From Variovorax paradoxus (GTDB lineage: Bacteria; Pseudomonadota; Gammaproteobacteria; Burkholderiales; Burkholderiaceae_C), in contig NZ_CP091716.1 in the NCBI RefSeq assembly GCF_022009635.1, positions 62,001 through 126,000 on the forward strand: DNA of 64,000 bases. The letters are read 5' to 3'. The position numbers and the translations under genes were made by a program. The notes below the pieces were generated by a model. It was not told the DNA's origin. It saw only the letters and a list, made by a program, of their open reading frames with translations, and did no database searches. Shown piece by piece: positions 53,501-61,242 of the stretch. How positions within the stretch are numbered: position 1 is the stretch's first letter; every line of letters begins with the position of its first letter.

Positions 53501-53856
53501 TCGACCTGCACGAACTGCCGTCGCCGCGCGCAGGCGTTCGCTGCTTCGAGGGCATCGGCCTGCGCGACGCGTTCGGCGGGGAATGCGGCATCCACCTCTG
53601 GTACGCCGGCGACGACCGGCCGTTGCCGCTGGCGGTGCGGCTGCTGTCCGCGGAGCCTGATGCCGCACCGGAACCGCTGCCCACCGAGATCGTGCGCATC
53701 CGCCTGGAGCCCGCGCGGCCAGGCGACCACCGGCGCCTGACAGACCTGCGCTCAGGCCGCGTGCGCAAGTTCAGCGGCCCGCTCACCGAAGAAGACTGGC
53801 GCCTGATGCTGTGGGACAGTCGTGCCGCAGGCCGCGCGCCCGCCGCGCAGGACTGA
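50587..53856 (+). CDS. ClpB-like double-AAA+ protein with C-terminal release-factor-like domain (protein 2)
   Basis: This 1089-aa protein is a paralogue of the genes on both sides. The N-terminal domain (1-220) has the same pattern as the neighbours (VFVTHRKEAGYRLRCLFLPE). Module 1 has Walker A GPRGAGKT (250-257) but a Walker B of HLYCDNL, with Asn for Glu. Module 2 has GPTGVGKS (533-540) and VLLLDE (596-601), with GDAYRPDGQL where ClpB has its GYVG loop. The C-terminal ~250 residues (VEIVPLQTGAGEATVRTAWA; FGGECGIHLWYAG) again look PCRF-like and lack GGQ. The ATG at 50587 shares a base with the upstream stop (TGATG). Confidence 0.87.
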   Translation: MSGRGSLRIPVFVTHRKEAGYRLRCLFLPEIDATAMRYEAALNKLRQAVVHHFRGTRSTRATLDERLWLGFAPELRFELVPLGFDSGRRWIEGAFAAAHFTVGARRYACLPQLDGMVADLGELHLDKGQRTERLVASIQAWFREQRKERGDAFDPQRCLAAPNDELGELEISMHLAQGRFPFESEHDLRAAMRDDGIGDGPTEMARAAVDLNDLYPDELTQAILRDEAIEELGRAIYRPDGGAGAIVLVGPRGAGKTALVHGALRQFMVSETGRDRAKLQKIWHLDPMRVISGMSVIGQWQRRMAVLLQHLQFRLRDDFRIARPDHLYCDNLVALLAIGKSSQNTLTLADVLRPLLEKRAFTMIGEATPEAWQKVQQRDRRFADLFRVIRVDPPPREAAIRIVAWRRAELERQHECRISAAAVAELLKMERRFAADEVLPGSAIRVLDRLAVRHARGEVGRAEVLAAYTAAYHFREKLFSRQIGLAPAEAAAHFAARLIGQPEARAQLVDVIALIKSGLAAPGKPLSSLLFIGPTGVGKSEAAKLLADYLFEDEGGLVRFDMNEYVDGDATGRLIGDAYRPDGQLTAAVRQRRACVLLLDEIEKAHPSVHDLLLQVLGEGRLTDALGRTTDFSQCVVVLTSNLGAAAASRHTGFVRQEADVAHTYREAVERFFRPEFLNRIDQVVGFTPLGADDIAAIARLQLERVLARDGFVRRLTFLNVSAQALDHLARLGHDETLGARALKRGIERALTQPIAQRLASSHSGQPMLLDVSFGEGGLTTRATVLDYAVRRAVPLPEDTGSAAGYQALAGIADALHERLRAQLDAAPAEPEALALRALQVRLDPLREVLARRSWDLSERRVAPGRTVKQNQPRPREWRVASRQQALDELMVQQDIREFFEQLFAGASPVRGMDTELVRWQLEIDQLASRADSLGRHGIERVAVEIVPLQTGAGEATVRTAWADYAALIAQLDLHELPSPRAGVRCFEGIGLRDAFGGECGIHLWYAGDDRPLPLAVRLLSAEPDAAPEPLPTEIVRIRLEPARPGDHRRLTDLRSGRVRKFSGPLTEEDWRLMLWDSRAAGRAPAAQD

Positions 53857-53878
53857 GAAGGAAGAGACCCGCATCCGC

Positions 53879-56149
53879 ATGGCCACGCTTTCGTACCCCC
53901 TGGTGTGCTGGCAGCTCGACGACACGTCCGTCTGCGGCATCCTGCTCGGCACCGACTTCCAGGTGATAGAGCGCAATGCCCGCCGCGTGAAGGCCGCGCT
54001 GGCCGAAACCCTGCAGCGTGAACGCGAGCGCGACGGTTACGTGCCCGAGCCGGACATCGACGAAGCGCGGCTCAAGCTCGTGCATGTGTCGGTGAGCCTC
54101 GCGCACCGCACTGAAAAAGGCAGTTTCCCGGTGCCTCGGGCCACGGATTTCCACGTGGCGGCGGTGTTTGGCGAGAACGAGGAAGACGGCTACGCCAAGT
54201 GCTACCTGCCCTGGCTCGACCAGAGCTTCTATTACTACGACGACGCGCAGTTGCCGGTGCTGATCGAGCACTACACCCGCGAATGCCTCGACGGTCTCTC
54301 GCCCGAAGATGCGCAGCGTTTCCTGATGCCCGCCGCGCCGTGGCTCGACCAGATCGACGTGCGGCGCGACGACAGGACCACGAACAGGCAGCATGTGCCG
54401 CGCCATCTGCGCGAGGCTCATGCGCAACTCGACGCCGTGGCCGACCGCCTGCCCGAGACCGGCGCGCGCCGCGGCCTGCATGTGTTTCCCGAGGTGGCCT
54501 GGGAGCAGGGCGCACTGAGCGACGAAATAGCGGCACGGCTCGCGCGCGGCGGCAACCTGCTGCTGGTGGGCGAGCCCGGCGTCGGCAAGAGCGTGGTGAT
54601 CCTCGAGGCGATCCGCAAGGCGCACCGCCTCACGGCCGCGCGCGACGCGCCGCCGACCTTCTGGCGCAGTCATGCCGAGCGGCTCGTCGGCCGGGCGAAG
54701 TACCTGGGCGAATGGCAGGCGCTGTGCGACCAGACGGTGGAATGGCTGGACATGTCGAACGGCCTGCTGTGGGTCACGGACTTCGTGAACCTGCTGCAGG
54801 TCGGCGGCGAAAGCCCCGAGGAATCGATGGCCGCCTACCTGCTGCCGGCGCTGCGCCGAGGCACATTGCGGCTGGTCGGCGAAGCCAATCCCAGCGAACT
54901 CGAGATCGCGCGCCAGCGCCTGCCCGGATTCATCGACTGCTTCGAGACCCTGCGCCTGCCCGAGATGGACAGCGTGCGCGCGCGCCGCGTGCTCGACCTG
55001 TTCGCGGGCCACGCGAAGAACACGCTGTCGATCGAGATCGAGCGGCCGGCGCTGGACACCGGCTACCGGCTGCTCGGGCGTTATGTGCGCTACGACAGCT
55101 TTCCAGGCAAGGCGGTGCGCTTCTTCGGCGACTGCGTGCGCGAAGCCATTGCCGGGCAAACAGGCGTCGTGACCGAAGCCAGCGCCATCGCGCACTTTGC
55201 CAAGAGCACCGGCCTGCCCGAAAGCTTTCTACGCGACGACCAGCCGCTGGACGACACCCAGGTGCACGGCTTCTTCGCGCAGAAGCTGTTCGGCCAGGAC
55301 GCGGCCATCGGGCACCTGAAAGACGTGGTCTATCTTTTCAAGGCCGGGCTGAACGACCCGGCCAAGCCGATTGCGACCCTGCTGTTCGCCGGGCCGACCG
55401 GCGTCGGCAAGACCGCGGCGGCCAAGGCGCTGGCGCGCTATTTCTTCGGTGCCGGCGACGACGCGGACCCGCTCTTTCGCATCGACATGAGCGAGTTCCA
55501 GCACGCCTTCCAGATCGCGCGCCTGATCGGCTCCGGCAAGCGGCCCGGGAAGCTGGTGGAGCACGTGCGGCGGCAGCCGTTTTCGGTCGTGCTGCTCGAC
55601 GAGATCGAGAAAGCCGACGCCTCGGTGTTCGACCTTCTGCTCACCGTGCTCGACGAAGGCCGCCTGCGCGACAGCCGCGGGCGCATGACCGACTTTCGCA
55701 GCACGGTCATCGTGATGACCACCAACCTGGGCGTGCGCCACGGCGCGTCGCTGGGATTCGGCGAGCCGGCGAACGGCGGCGGCGCGGTGCACGACATCCG
55801 CCAGTTCTTCAGGCCCGAGTTCTTCAACCGCATCGACCGCGTCGTGCCGTTCGCGCCGCTGTCGCGCACGGCCATCGAGGCCATCGCGGTGCAGGAGCTG
55901 CAGGCGATCGCGCAGCGCGAAGGGCTGGCGCGACGCGGCGTGCGGCTGAACTTCTCGCCCGAGGTCGTGGCGTTCGTCGCGGACAAGGGGTTCAGTCCGA
56001 AATACGGCGCCCGGCCGCTGCAGCGCGCGGTCGAGCAGCATGTGGTGGCCGCGGTCGCGCGAGCGATGTTCGGGCCGGTCGCGGACGGGGCTTGCCTGGA
56101 AGTGGGGCTGGTGGACGGCGTCGTCGTGGCGAGACCGGGGCTCGGCTGA
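53879..56149 (+). CDS. ClpB-like double-AAA+ protein without the C-terminal extension (protein 3)
   Basis: This 756-aa protein is the third paralogue and the most ClpB-like. The N-terminal domain (1-175) is shared with the other two. Module 1 has Walker A GEPGVGKS (231-238) and keeps the aromatic pore loop GRAKYLGEW (271-279), but its Walker B is LLWVTDF, with Thr-Asp for Asp-Glu. Module 2 has GPTGVGKT (505-512) and VVLLDE (570-575). The segment between helix and Walker B (RLIGSGKRPGKL) is about six residues shorter than in ClpB and lacks GYVG. It ends directly after the D2 small domain. It starts 22 bases after protein 2, same strand. Confidence 0.88.
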   Translation: MATLSYPLVCWQLDDTSVCGILLGTDFQVIERNARRVKAALAETLQRERERDGYVPEPDIDEARLKLVHVSVSLAHRTEKGSFPVPRATDFHVAAVFGENEEDGYAKCYLPWLDQSFYYYDDAQLPVLIEHYTRECLDGLSPEDAQRFLMPAAPWLDQIDVRRDDRTTNRQHVPRHLREAHAQLDAVADRLPETGARRGLHVFPEVAWEQGALSDEIAARLARGGNLLLVGEPGVGKSVVILEAIRKAHRLTAARDAPPTFWRSHAERLVGRAKYLGEWQALCDQTVEWLDMSNGLLWVTDFVNLLQVGGESPEESMAAYLLPALRRGTLRLVGEANPSELEIARQRLPGFIDCFETLRLPEMDSVRARRVLDLFAGHAKNTLSIEIERPALDTGYRLLGRYVRYDSFPGKAVRFFGDCVREAIAGQTGVVTEASAIAHFAKSTGLPESFLRDDQPLDDTQVHGFFAQKLFGQDAAIGHLKDVVYLFKAGLNDPAKPIATLLFAGPTGVGKTAAAKALARYFFGAGDDADPLFRIDMSEFQHAFQIARLIGSGKRPGKLVEHVRRQPFSVVLLDEIEKADASVFDLLLTVLDEGRLRDSRGRMTDFRSTVIVMTTNLGVRHGASLGFGEPANGGGAVHDIRQFFRPEFFNRIDRVVPFAPLSRTAIEAIAVQELQAIAQREGLARRGVRLNFSPEVVAFVADKGFSPKYGARPLQRAVEQHVVAAVARAMFGPVADGACLEVGLVDGVVVARPGLG

Positions 56150-56474
56150 GCCAGGCTCCGCGCGAGTCCTTGGCGCGCGGGTGGATCAGCCACGGATCCT
56201 TGCTCGCCATGCACCGCCGTAGAACTGCGCCATGCACCCTAGCGGATTCCGACGCGGCAGCGCCCCCCGAAAACAGCCCGCATCAGGGTTTCCGTGAGGT
56301 TTGTGAGCGAATGTGGCTTACACGGCCGTCACACGGGCGTCACCAGCTATGAAAACAATAGCATTCACATTCAATCCGAGGATCGTTCCTCGTAAACGCT
56401 ATATCTAGCCCGACTCTTGCTAAGCAAAATCCTCGACGGATTTCACGTCACGCAAGTTCGAGGACCACACAGCA
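56150..56474. repeat. Intergenic region with a Comamonadaceae-type palindrome
   Basis: A 325-base gap after the AAA+ cluster. It holds a small inverted repeat GCTAT-GAAAACA-ATAGC at 56346-56362; AT-rich hairpins with GCTAT/ATAGC arms are scattered in related genomes as I know them. The remaining sequence probably holds the promoter of the secreted-protein gene that follows. I see no coding content and no clear terminator. Confidence 0.5.
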
Positions 56475-56996
56475 ATGAACCCTTCGCGTCTCCGCCGGCC
56501 ACTGGCCGCGCTGGTTTTGGGCGGCACAGCAGCTTTCCTCGGGGCCCTGACTTCGGCCCATGCGTTCTCCAACCCACCCATCCAGGTGGCGCAGGGCATC
56601 GAATACATGAGCGGCGGCGCCACCCGCGACGAAGCCGCCTTCATGGAAATGGTGTCGCCCCGCTGGGCCGCGACCATCGCGCTGGGCGTGAGCGACGGCA
56701 AGGGGGCGCAGCAGCCCGGCTTTCCGGCCAAGGCCCACGTCGAAATCCGCCAGAAGTACACCGGCCAGGCCGTGATGACCTTGGACTCGCAGAGCCCCTA
56801 CATGCTCGCGCGCCTGAATCCCGGCGCCTATGACGTGAACGTGACGCTGGGCGGCCTGACGCTCACGCAGTCGCTGGTGGTGATTGCCGGCGTGCCGGCG
56901 CGCGCGTCGTTCGTGTGGCCGTCGAATTTCGACATGGCCTCGGTCACGCCGCCGCTGCCGCAGGCGCTGGCACAGACGGCCTCGACCACCCGTTGA
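56475..56996 (+). CDS. Small secreted protein, EYMSGG family, copy 1
   Basis: This 173-aa protein has a signal peptide (residues 1-30, ending SAHA). The mature part reads NPPIQVAQGIEYMSGG, DEAAFMEMVSPRWAA and then a beta-rich carboxypeptidase-regulatory-like domain (MLARLNPGAYDVNVTLGG). It is a clear paralogue of the next gene. Similar domains appear in proteins that modulate envelope stress or bind ligands; I do not know the role here. Confidence 0.8.
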   Translation: MNPSRLRRPLAALVLGGTAAFLGALTSAHAFSNPPIQVAQGIEYMSGGATRDEAAFMEMVSPRWAATIALGVSDGKGAQQPGFPAKAHVEIRQKYTGQAVMTLDSQSPYMLARLNPGAYDVNVTLGGLTLTQSLVVIAGVPARASFVWPSNFDMASVTPPLPQALAQTASTTR

Positions 56997-57111
56997 GAAA
57001 CCGGCGCACGGCCGCGGCCGTTGCGTCCTCGGTCAGCCTTTCCTAAGTCGCGCCCCGCACAGTGGGGACATCGTGGGTTCTCGCCACGACGACCAGGAAA
57101 GGATCCAGACC

Positions 57112-57597
57112 ATGACTTCCCGCTTTTCATCGCGCATGCGGCCCGTGGCGGCCGCGATGCTGTGCGGCGCCGTTCTGCTCGGCGCGTTCTCGGCGGCGCA
57201 GGCCGCGGTGAACCCGCCGATCTACATGACGCACGGCGTCGAGTACATGAGCGGCGGCATCGGCAGCGACGAAGCCCAGCTGATGGAAACGGTGCTGCCG
57301 CGCTGGCCCGCCAGTTTCGAATTCGCGATCAAGGACCACAAGGGCGCCGAGTTCGCCGCCAACGTGCACGTGACGGTGCGCGACAGCAGCGGTGTCGCGC
57401 TGCTCGACAACGTGGTGTCCGGCGGTCCGTTCATGGTGGCCCGGCTCGACCCGGGCAACTACGAAGTCGAGGCCCAACTCGGCAACCAGGTTTTGAAGCA
57501 GCAGCTGCGCGTGCCGCAGGGCGCATCGGCCAAGGCGACCTTCGTCTGGCCGGCGGGCACCGACATGGCTTCGGCCGGCACGCGCGCGGTGCAATAA
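57112..57597 (+). CDS. Small secreted protein, EYMSGG family, copy 2
   Basis: This 161-aa protein has a signal peptide to about residue 31 (AAQA). It shares with copy 1 NPPIYMTHGVEYMSGG, DEAQLMETVLPRWPA and MVARLDPGNYEVEAQLG. The pair arose by tandem duplication; they are 115 bases apart. The start ATG at 57112 has AGGAAAGGA upstream. Function unknown; a periplasmic sensor or chaperone-like role is possible. Confidence 0.8.
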   Translation: MTSRFSSRMRPVAAAMLCGAVLLGAFSAAQAAVNPPIYMTHGVEYMSGGIGSDEAQLMETVLPRWPASFEFAIKDHKGAEFAANVHVTVRDSSGVALLDNVVSGGPFMVARLDPGNYEVEAQLGNQVLKQQLRVPQGASAKATFVWPAGTDMASAGTRAVQ

Positions 57598-57678
57598 CCG
57601 GTGAAAGTGGGCGCCGGCACCGCATGCCGCCGGCGCTGATTTTCGGGCTCCGGTTGAGCCCACAACGCCCGCTATCCG

Positions 57679-57717
57679 GGCGCCTGTCGCTATAGAAAAA
57701 ATAGCGGCTCTGGCGCC
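57679..57717. repeat. Palindromic intergenic repeat GGCGCCTGTCGCTAT...
   Basis: CGCTAT (57688-57693) and ATAGCG (57701-57706) flank AGAAAAA, with GGCGCC/TGGCGCC arms further out. The 15-mer GGCGCCTGTCGCTAT also occurs at the 3' end of mnmE (about 37443-37457), so it is a dispersed repeat. Confidence 0.55.
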
Positions 57718-57731
57718 ATCGGGCGTCTTGA

Positions 57732-58976
57732 ATGCGCGGCATGCGCCTTGCAGATGGTGTATCCCGGGCAATGCCCGACCCCATTGCCCCGATGCCGATC
57801 CGTCCCCTGAGCGCGCTCACTGCGCTGCTCCATGCCTACATCGCGCTGCGCCTGCTGCCGGCGCTCGCCGTGCTCACGCCTGCATGGCCGCTGGCGCTGC
57901 TCGCGCTGATGGTCTCGGCGCTCACGATTCCGCTGCCTTTCCTGTCGCGCCGCATCGAGCGCAACGCTTCGATGGGCGAAGCACTCAAGTGGATCGGGCT
58001 GATCAGCATGGGCTGGTTCTCCTCGATGTTCGTGTTGACGCTGGTGCGCGACGCGGGCCTGCTGCTGACGTGGCTGGCCAGCGCACTGGGCGGCGTGCAG
58101 GTGCAATGGAACACGCTGCGCCCGTGGAGCGCGCTGGCGGTGCTGGTCATTGCCACGGCCACGTCGGCCATCGGTTTTCTGAACGCTCGGCGCACGGCCA
58201 GCGTGAAGCGGGTCGAGGTGCCGATCCGCGGGCTGCCGCAGGCGCTCGAGGGCTTCACAATCGCGCAGCTCAGCGACATCCATGTCGGGCCGACGATCAA
58301 GAGCGGCTACATCCAGCGCATCGTCGAGGTGGTCAACCGGCTGGGCGCCGACACCATCGCCATCACCGGCGACCTGGTGGACGGCAGCGTGCCGGAACTG
58401 CGCGAACACATCGCGCCGCTGGCCGGGCTGCGCGCGCGGCACGGCACCTTCGTGGTCACCGGCAACCACGAGTACTACGCGGGCGCGCATGCCTGGATCG
58501 ACGAGCTGCGCCGACTGGGCCTCAAGGTTTTGCTGAACGAGCACGTGGTGCTGCAGACGCGCAACGTGCGCGGCGCGCAGACCGACGAAGAGCTGTTCGA
58601 AAGCGCGCTGGTGCTGGCCGGCGTGACCGACTTCACCGCCGGTCATTTCGACGCGGCCCACGCCAGCGACCCGCATCTGGCGTTGCACGATGCACCGCCG
58701 CTGGTGCACACGCGTGTGCTGCTGGCGCACCAGCCGCGCAGCGCGCCGCTGGCCGCGGCGGCGGGCTACCAGCTGCAGCTGTCGGGCCACACGCACGGCG
58801 GCCAGTTCTTTCCATGGAATCTGTTCGTGCCGATGCAGCAGCCTTTCACGGCGGGCCTGCACCGCCTGCACGACATGTGGGTCTATGTGAGCCGGGGCAC
58901 CGGCTACTGGGGTCCACCGAAGCGCTTTGGCGCGCCCTCCGAGATCACGCTGCTGACGCTGGTACCGGCCGCCTGA
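57732..58976 (+). CDS. Membrane-anchored metallophosphoesterase
   Basis: This 414-aa protein has four N-terminal hydrophobic segments (to about residue 155) and a calcineurin-like phosphoesterase domain. Metal ligands appear in IAQLSDIHVGPT, ITGDLVDGS, VVTGNHEYYAG and SGHTHGGQFFPW. It resembles the YaeI/YkuE group. The start could also be ATG at 57771 (MPDPIAPM). The substrate is unknown, possibly a lipid phosphate or cyclic nucleotide. Confidence 0.87.
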   Translation: MRGMRLADGVSRAMPDPIAPMPIRPLSALTALLHAYIALRLLPALAVLTPAWPLALLALMVSALTIPLPFLSRRIERNASMGEALKWIGLISMGWFSSMFVLTLVRDAGLLLTWLASALGGVQVQWNTLRPWSALAVLVIATATSAIGFLNARRTASVKRVEVPIRGLPQALEGFTIAQLSDIHVGPTIKSGYIQRIVEVVNRLGADTIAITGDLVDGSVPELREHIAPLAGLRARHGTFVVTGNHEYYAGAHAWIDELRRLGLKVLLNEHVVLQTRNVRGAQTDEELFESALVLAGVTDFTAGHFDAAHASDPHLALHDAPPLVHTRVLLAHQPRSAPLAAAAGYQLQLSGHTHGGQFFPWNLFVPMQQPFTAGLHRLHDMWVYVSRGTGYWGPPKRFGAPSEITLLTLVPAA

Positions 58977-58986
58977 GCGGCCTCGG

Positions 58987-59496
58987 TCAATCGGGGCTGG
59001 ATTCGAGTTCGGCCAGGCGCCGCGCGTTCGACGTGGCGGCCGCGTGAATCGGCTCCAGCCCTTCGCGTGCGATGTGCACCGCCATGTCCGACAACTGGCT
59101 CGCCGCGCTCACGGTGTCGGTTGCCGACTGCACCAGCGCATCGCCGTGCGCTGCCGCCTGTGCCGGCGTGACGCTGCCGGCCAGCGAGAAAAATGCCGTG
59201 GTGCTCTGCACCCACTGCTGGAGCACGCGGTTGGCCAGCGAGAGATGGCTGCTGTGCCACTGCTTCACCATTGCGATGCCCGATTCGCTGGCGGCCGCGA
59301 GCTTTTCATTGCCCATGAGCTGGAACTCCGCGAGGTCTGCCGCGCTGGGCGCGAGCCCCGCCTTGGCGATGCGTTCGGTGCGCATGCGGATCACGGAACC
59401 GGAGGAGAGCAGCATCTCGTTGGTCTTGAGCGCCAGGTCGAACCACTGCATGAGCGGATGAACCAGACCGGGAGCGGAGGTGAGAGACGGCGACAT
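58987..59496 (-). CDS. Phasin-like, PHA granule-associated protein
   Basis: This 169-aa all-helical amphipathic protein is rich in Ala, Ser and Gln. VHPLMQWFDLALKTNEMLLS, HSSHLSLANRVLQQWVQS and VSAASQLSDMAVHIAREGLE fit the phasin family that coats polyhydroxyalkanoate granules. It has no signal peptide. It is convergent with the metallophosphoesterase gene (10-base gap). Confidence 0.75.
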   Translation of the reverse strand: MSPSLTSAPGLVHPLMQWFDLALKTNEMLLSSGSVIRMRTERIAKAGLAPSAADLAEFQLMGNEKLAAASESGIAMVKQWHSSHLSLANRVLQQWVQSTTAFFSLAGSVTPAQAAAHGDALVQSATDTVSAASQLSDMAVHIAREGLEPIHAAATSNARRLAELESSPD

Positions 59497-59706
59497 GGTG
59501 GAGGTGCGCGGAGACGCTTGGAGGAGGTCAGCCCACTATAGGCCTCACTGGTTACGATTGCTGCAGTGCAACAAATTCAAACCTGCATTTTTGTTGATCA
59601 AGTCCTACTTTTCGATGTGGAAATTACGTGCCGAACAGATGCTGAATCGCCGGGAAATTGATCATCTGGTTGTCACATCTCGCTCTCCGCATAAGAAAAC
59701 CACATC

Positions 59707-60285
59707 ATGAGATTGCAAACATGCCAGCCCCTGCGGGCCGCCGCGTTCGCGGCTTTGTTCGGCCTGCTGGCTTCGGCGGCTCATGCATTCGATGACAACC
59801 CACGCGGCGTCTATTTCGATTTCGGCCATGCCGCGCACGGCGAGAAGGGCGATGTCAACGTCGCCACCGTGGGCATGGTGTTTCCGTGGGCGCCGGGCCA
59901 GCCGGTGCAGCAGGGGTCGTTCACGCGCTACTGGGATGTGTTCCTGAGCCAATGGAACGCACCGCCGCTCGAAGCCGGCGGCCATCGCAACTACACGCAG
60001 ATCGGCGCCATCTACACCTTGCGCTACCGCTTCGGCGAAGGAAGCTCGCCGTGGTTCGCCGAAGGCGGCGTCGGCGGCACGTTGATGGACCACATCTACC
60101 GCACGTCCGATCGCAGCTTCAGCACCGCCTTCCAGTTCACCGAGGTGCTGGGCATCGGCCGCAGCTTCGGCGAGCGCGGCGAGCACGAAGTGGCGCTGCG
60201 GGTGCAGCACTTCTCGAACGCGGACATCAAGAAGCCCAACCCCGGCGAGACCTTCCTGCGCCTGCGCTACACCTATCGCTTCTGA
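59707..60285 (+). CDS. pagL: PagL-type lipid A 3-O-deacylase (acyloxyacyl hydrolase)
   Basis: This 192-aa outer-membrane beta-barrel has a signal peptide to about residue 27 (SAAHA). The PagL active site is visible as VQHFSNADIKKPNPGE: H168 and S170, with E181 as the likely third member. The C-terminus ends in an aromatic (YTYRF), as for Bam-assembled barrels. It removes the 3-position acyl chain of lipid A. The 167 bases upstream hold no gene. It overlaps the convergent UPF0104 gene by 13 bases. Confidence 0.9.
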   Translation: MRLQTCQPLRAAAFAALFGLLASAAHAFDDNPRGVYFDFGHAAHGEKGDVNVATVGMVFPWAPGQPVQQGSFTRYWDVFLSQWNAPPLEAGGHRNYTQIGAIYTLRYRFGEGSSPWFAEGGVGGTLMDHIYRTSDRSFSTAFQFTEVLGIGRSFGERGEHEVALRVQHFSNADIKKPNPGETFLRLRYTYRF

Positions 60286-61223
60286 AGCCGCCGCGCGCGC
60301 ACTTCCGTTACCAGATAGCCCAGCGTCGCCACCGTCAGCGGCAGCAGGTAGTACAGGCCCCGGTAAGCCAGGAGCGCACCGAGCAGCGTGGCCTCCGGCA
60401 CCTGGTGCGCGAGCAGCGCCACGAACACCGCCTCGAGCACGCCGAGCCCCGCCGGCACATGCGTGACCACGCCCGCCACCGCCGCCACCAGCAGCACCGC
60501 CAGCACGTGCGGATAGCCGACCGCGCCCTGCAGCAGGAACCAGATCACGCCGCCGATCAGCGACCAGTTGGCGCACGACATCGCCAGCTGCAGCAGCGCC
60601 ATCGCGAGCCCCGGCGTCTTGAACGCATGACCGCGCACGCGCCACACGCGCCCTCTGACAAAGGCGCACAGCAGCACATAGGCGAACGCCAGCATCAAGA
60701 GCACCGCGCCCAGCATGCGCAACCCGTCGTTGCCGATCTTCCAGCCCGGCGGCAAGTCCAGCGGCCAGAAGCAGAAGGCCACGCCCGCCACGAGCAGGTA
60801 GCCGATCCAGTTGGTGAACATGCTGAATCCCAGCACGCGCGTGATGGTCTCGTTGCCCAGCCCCAGTCGCGAATAGAGCCGGTAGCGGAACGCCACGCCG
60901 CCCACCAGCGAACCCAGGTTGAGGTTGAAGGCGTAGCTGATGAAGGTCACGCCCATCACCGTGCCGGTGCCGAGCCGGTGCCGCGTGAGATGCCGGCCCA
61001 ATAGGTCGTAGGTGCTGTAGAGCACGAAGCTGCAGGCCGCCATCGCTCCGGCCGCGAGCAGCGTGGTGGCGGGCAACGCGCGAATCGCGTCGAGCACGTC
61101 GTCCCAGTCGATGGTGCGCGCCTGCCGTACCAGCAGCCATGCGATCAGCGCGAAGAAGCCCCACACCGCGGCGCGGCGGACCCAGGGCCACCAGGATTGG
61201 CGGGACAGGGCCATCGTGCTCAT
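60273..61223 (-). CDS. UPF0104/YbhN-like membrane protein
   Basis: This 316-aa polytopic membrane protein is of the lysylphosphatidylglycerol-synthase TM-region family, with about eight helices. Family blocks include FISYAFNLNLGSLVGGVAFR and THVPAGLGVLEAVFVALLAH. In E. coli the homologue ybhN lies next to clsB, and the same pairing is seen here (19 bases downstream of the clsB-type gene). Role possibly in phospholipid flipping. Confidence 0.88.
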   Translation of the reverse strand: MSTMALSRQSWWPWVRRAAVWGFFALIAWLLVRQARTIDWDDVLDAIRALPATTLLAAGAMAACSFVLYSTYDLLGRHLTRHRLGTGTVMGVTFISYAFNLNLGSLVGGVAFRYRLYSRLGLGNETITRVLGFSMFTNWIGYLLVAGVAFCFWPLDLPPGWKIGNDGLRMLGAVLLMLAFAYVLLCAFVRGRVWRVRGHAFKTPGLAMALLQLAMSCANWSLIGGVIWFLLQGAVGYPHVLAVLLVAAVAGVVTHVPAGLGVLEAVFVALLAHQVPEATLLGALLAYRGLYYLLPLTVATLGYLVTEVRARRLQKR

Positions 61224-61242
61224 GGGTGCATGGCGCCGCGGT

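Noticed and set aside
47384..56149. Assigning the AAA+ cluster to type VI secretion (ClpV) or to the Clp protease
   Set aside because: There is no tss/hcp/vgrG gene, no ClpP-type gene and no Clp_N domain, and the D2 pore loop is altered. The evidence supports only ClpB-like ancestry.
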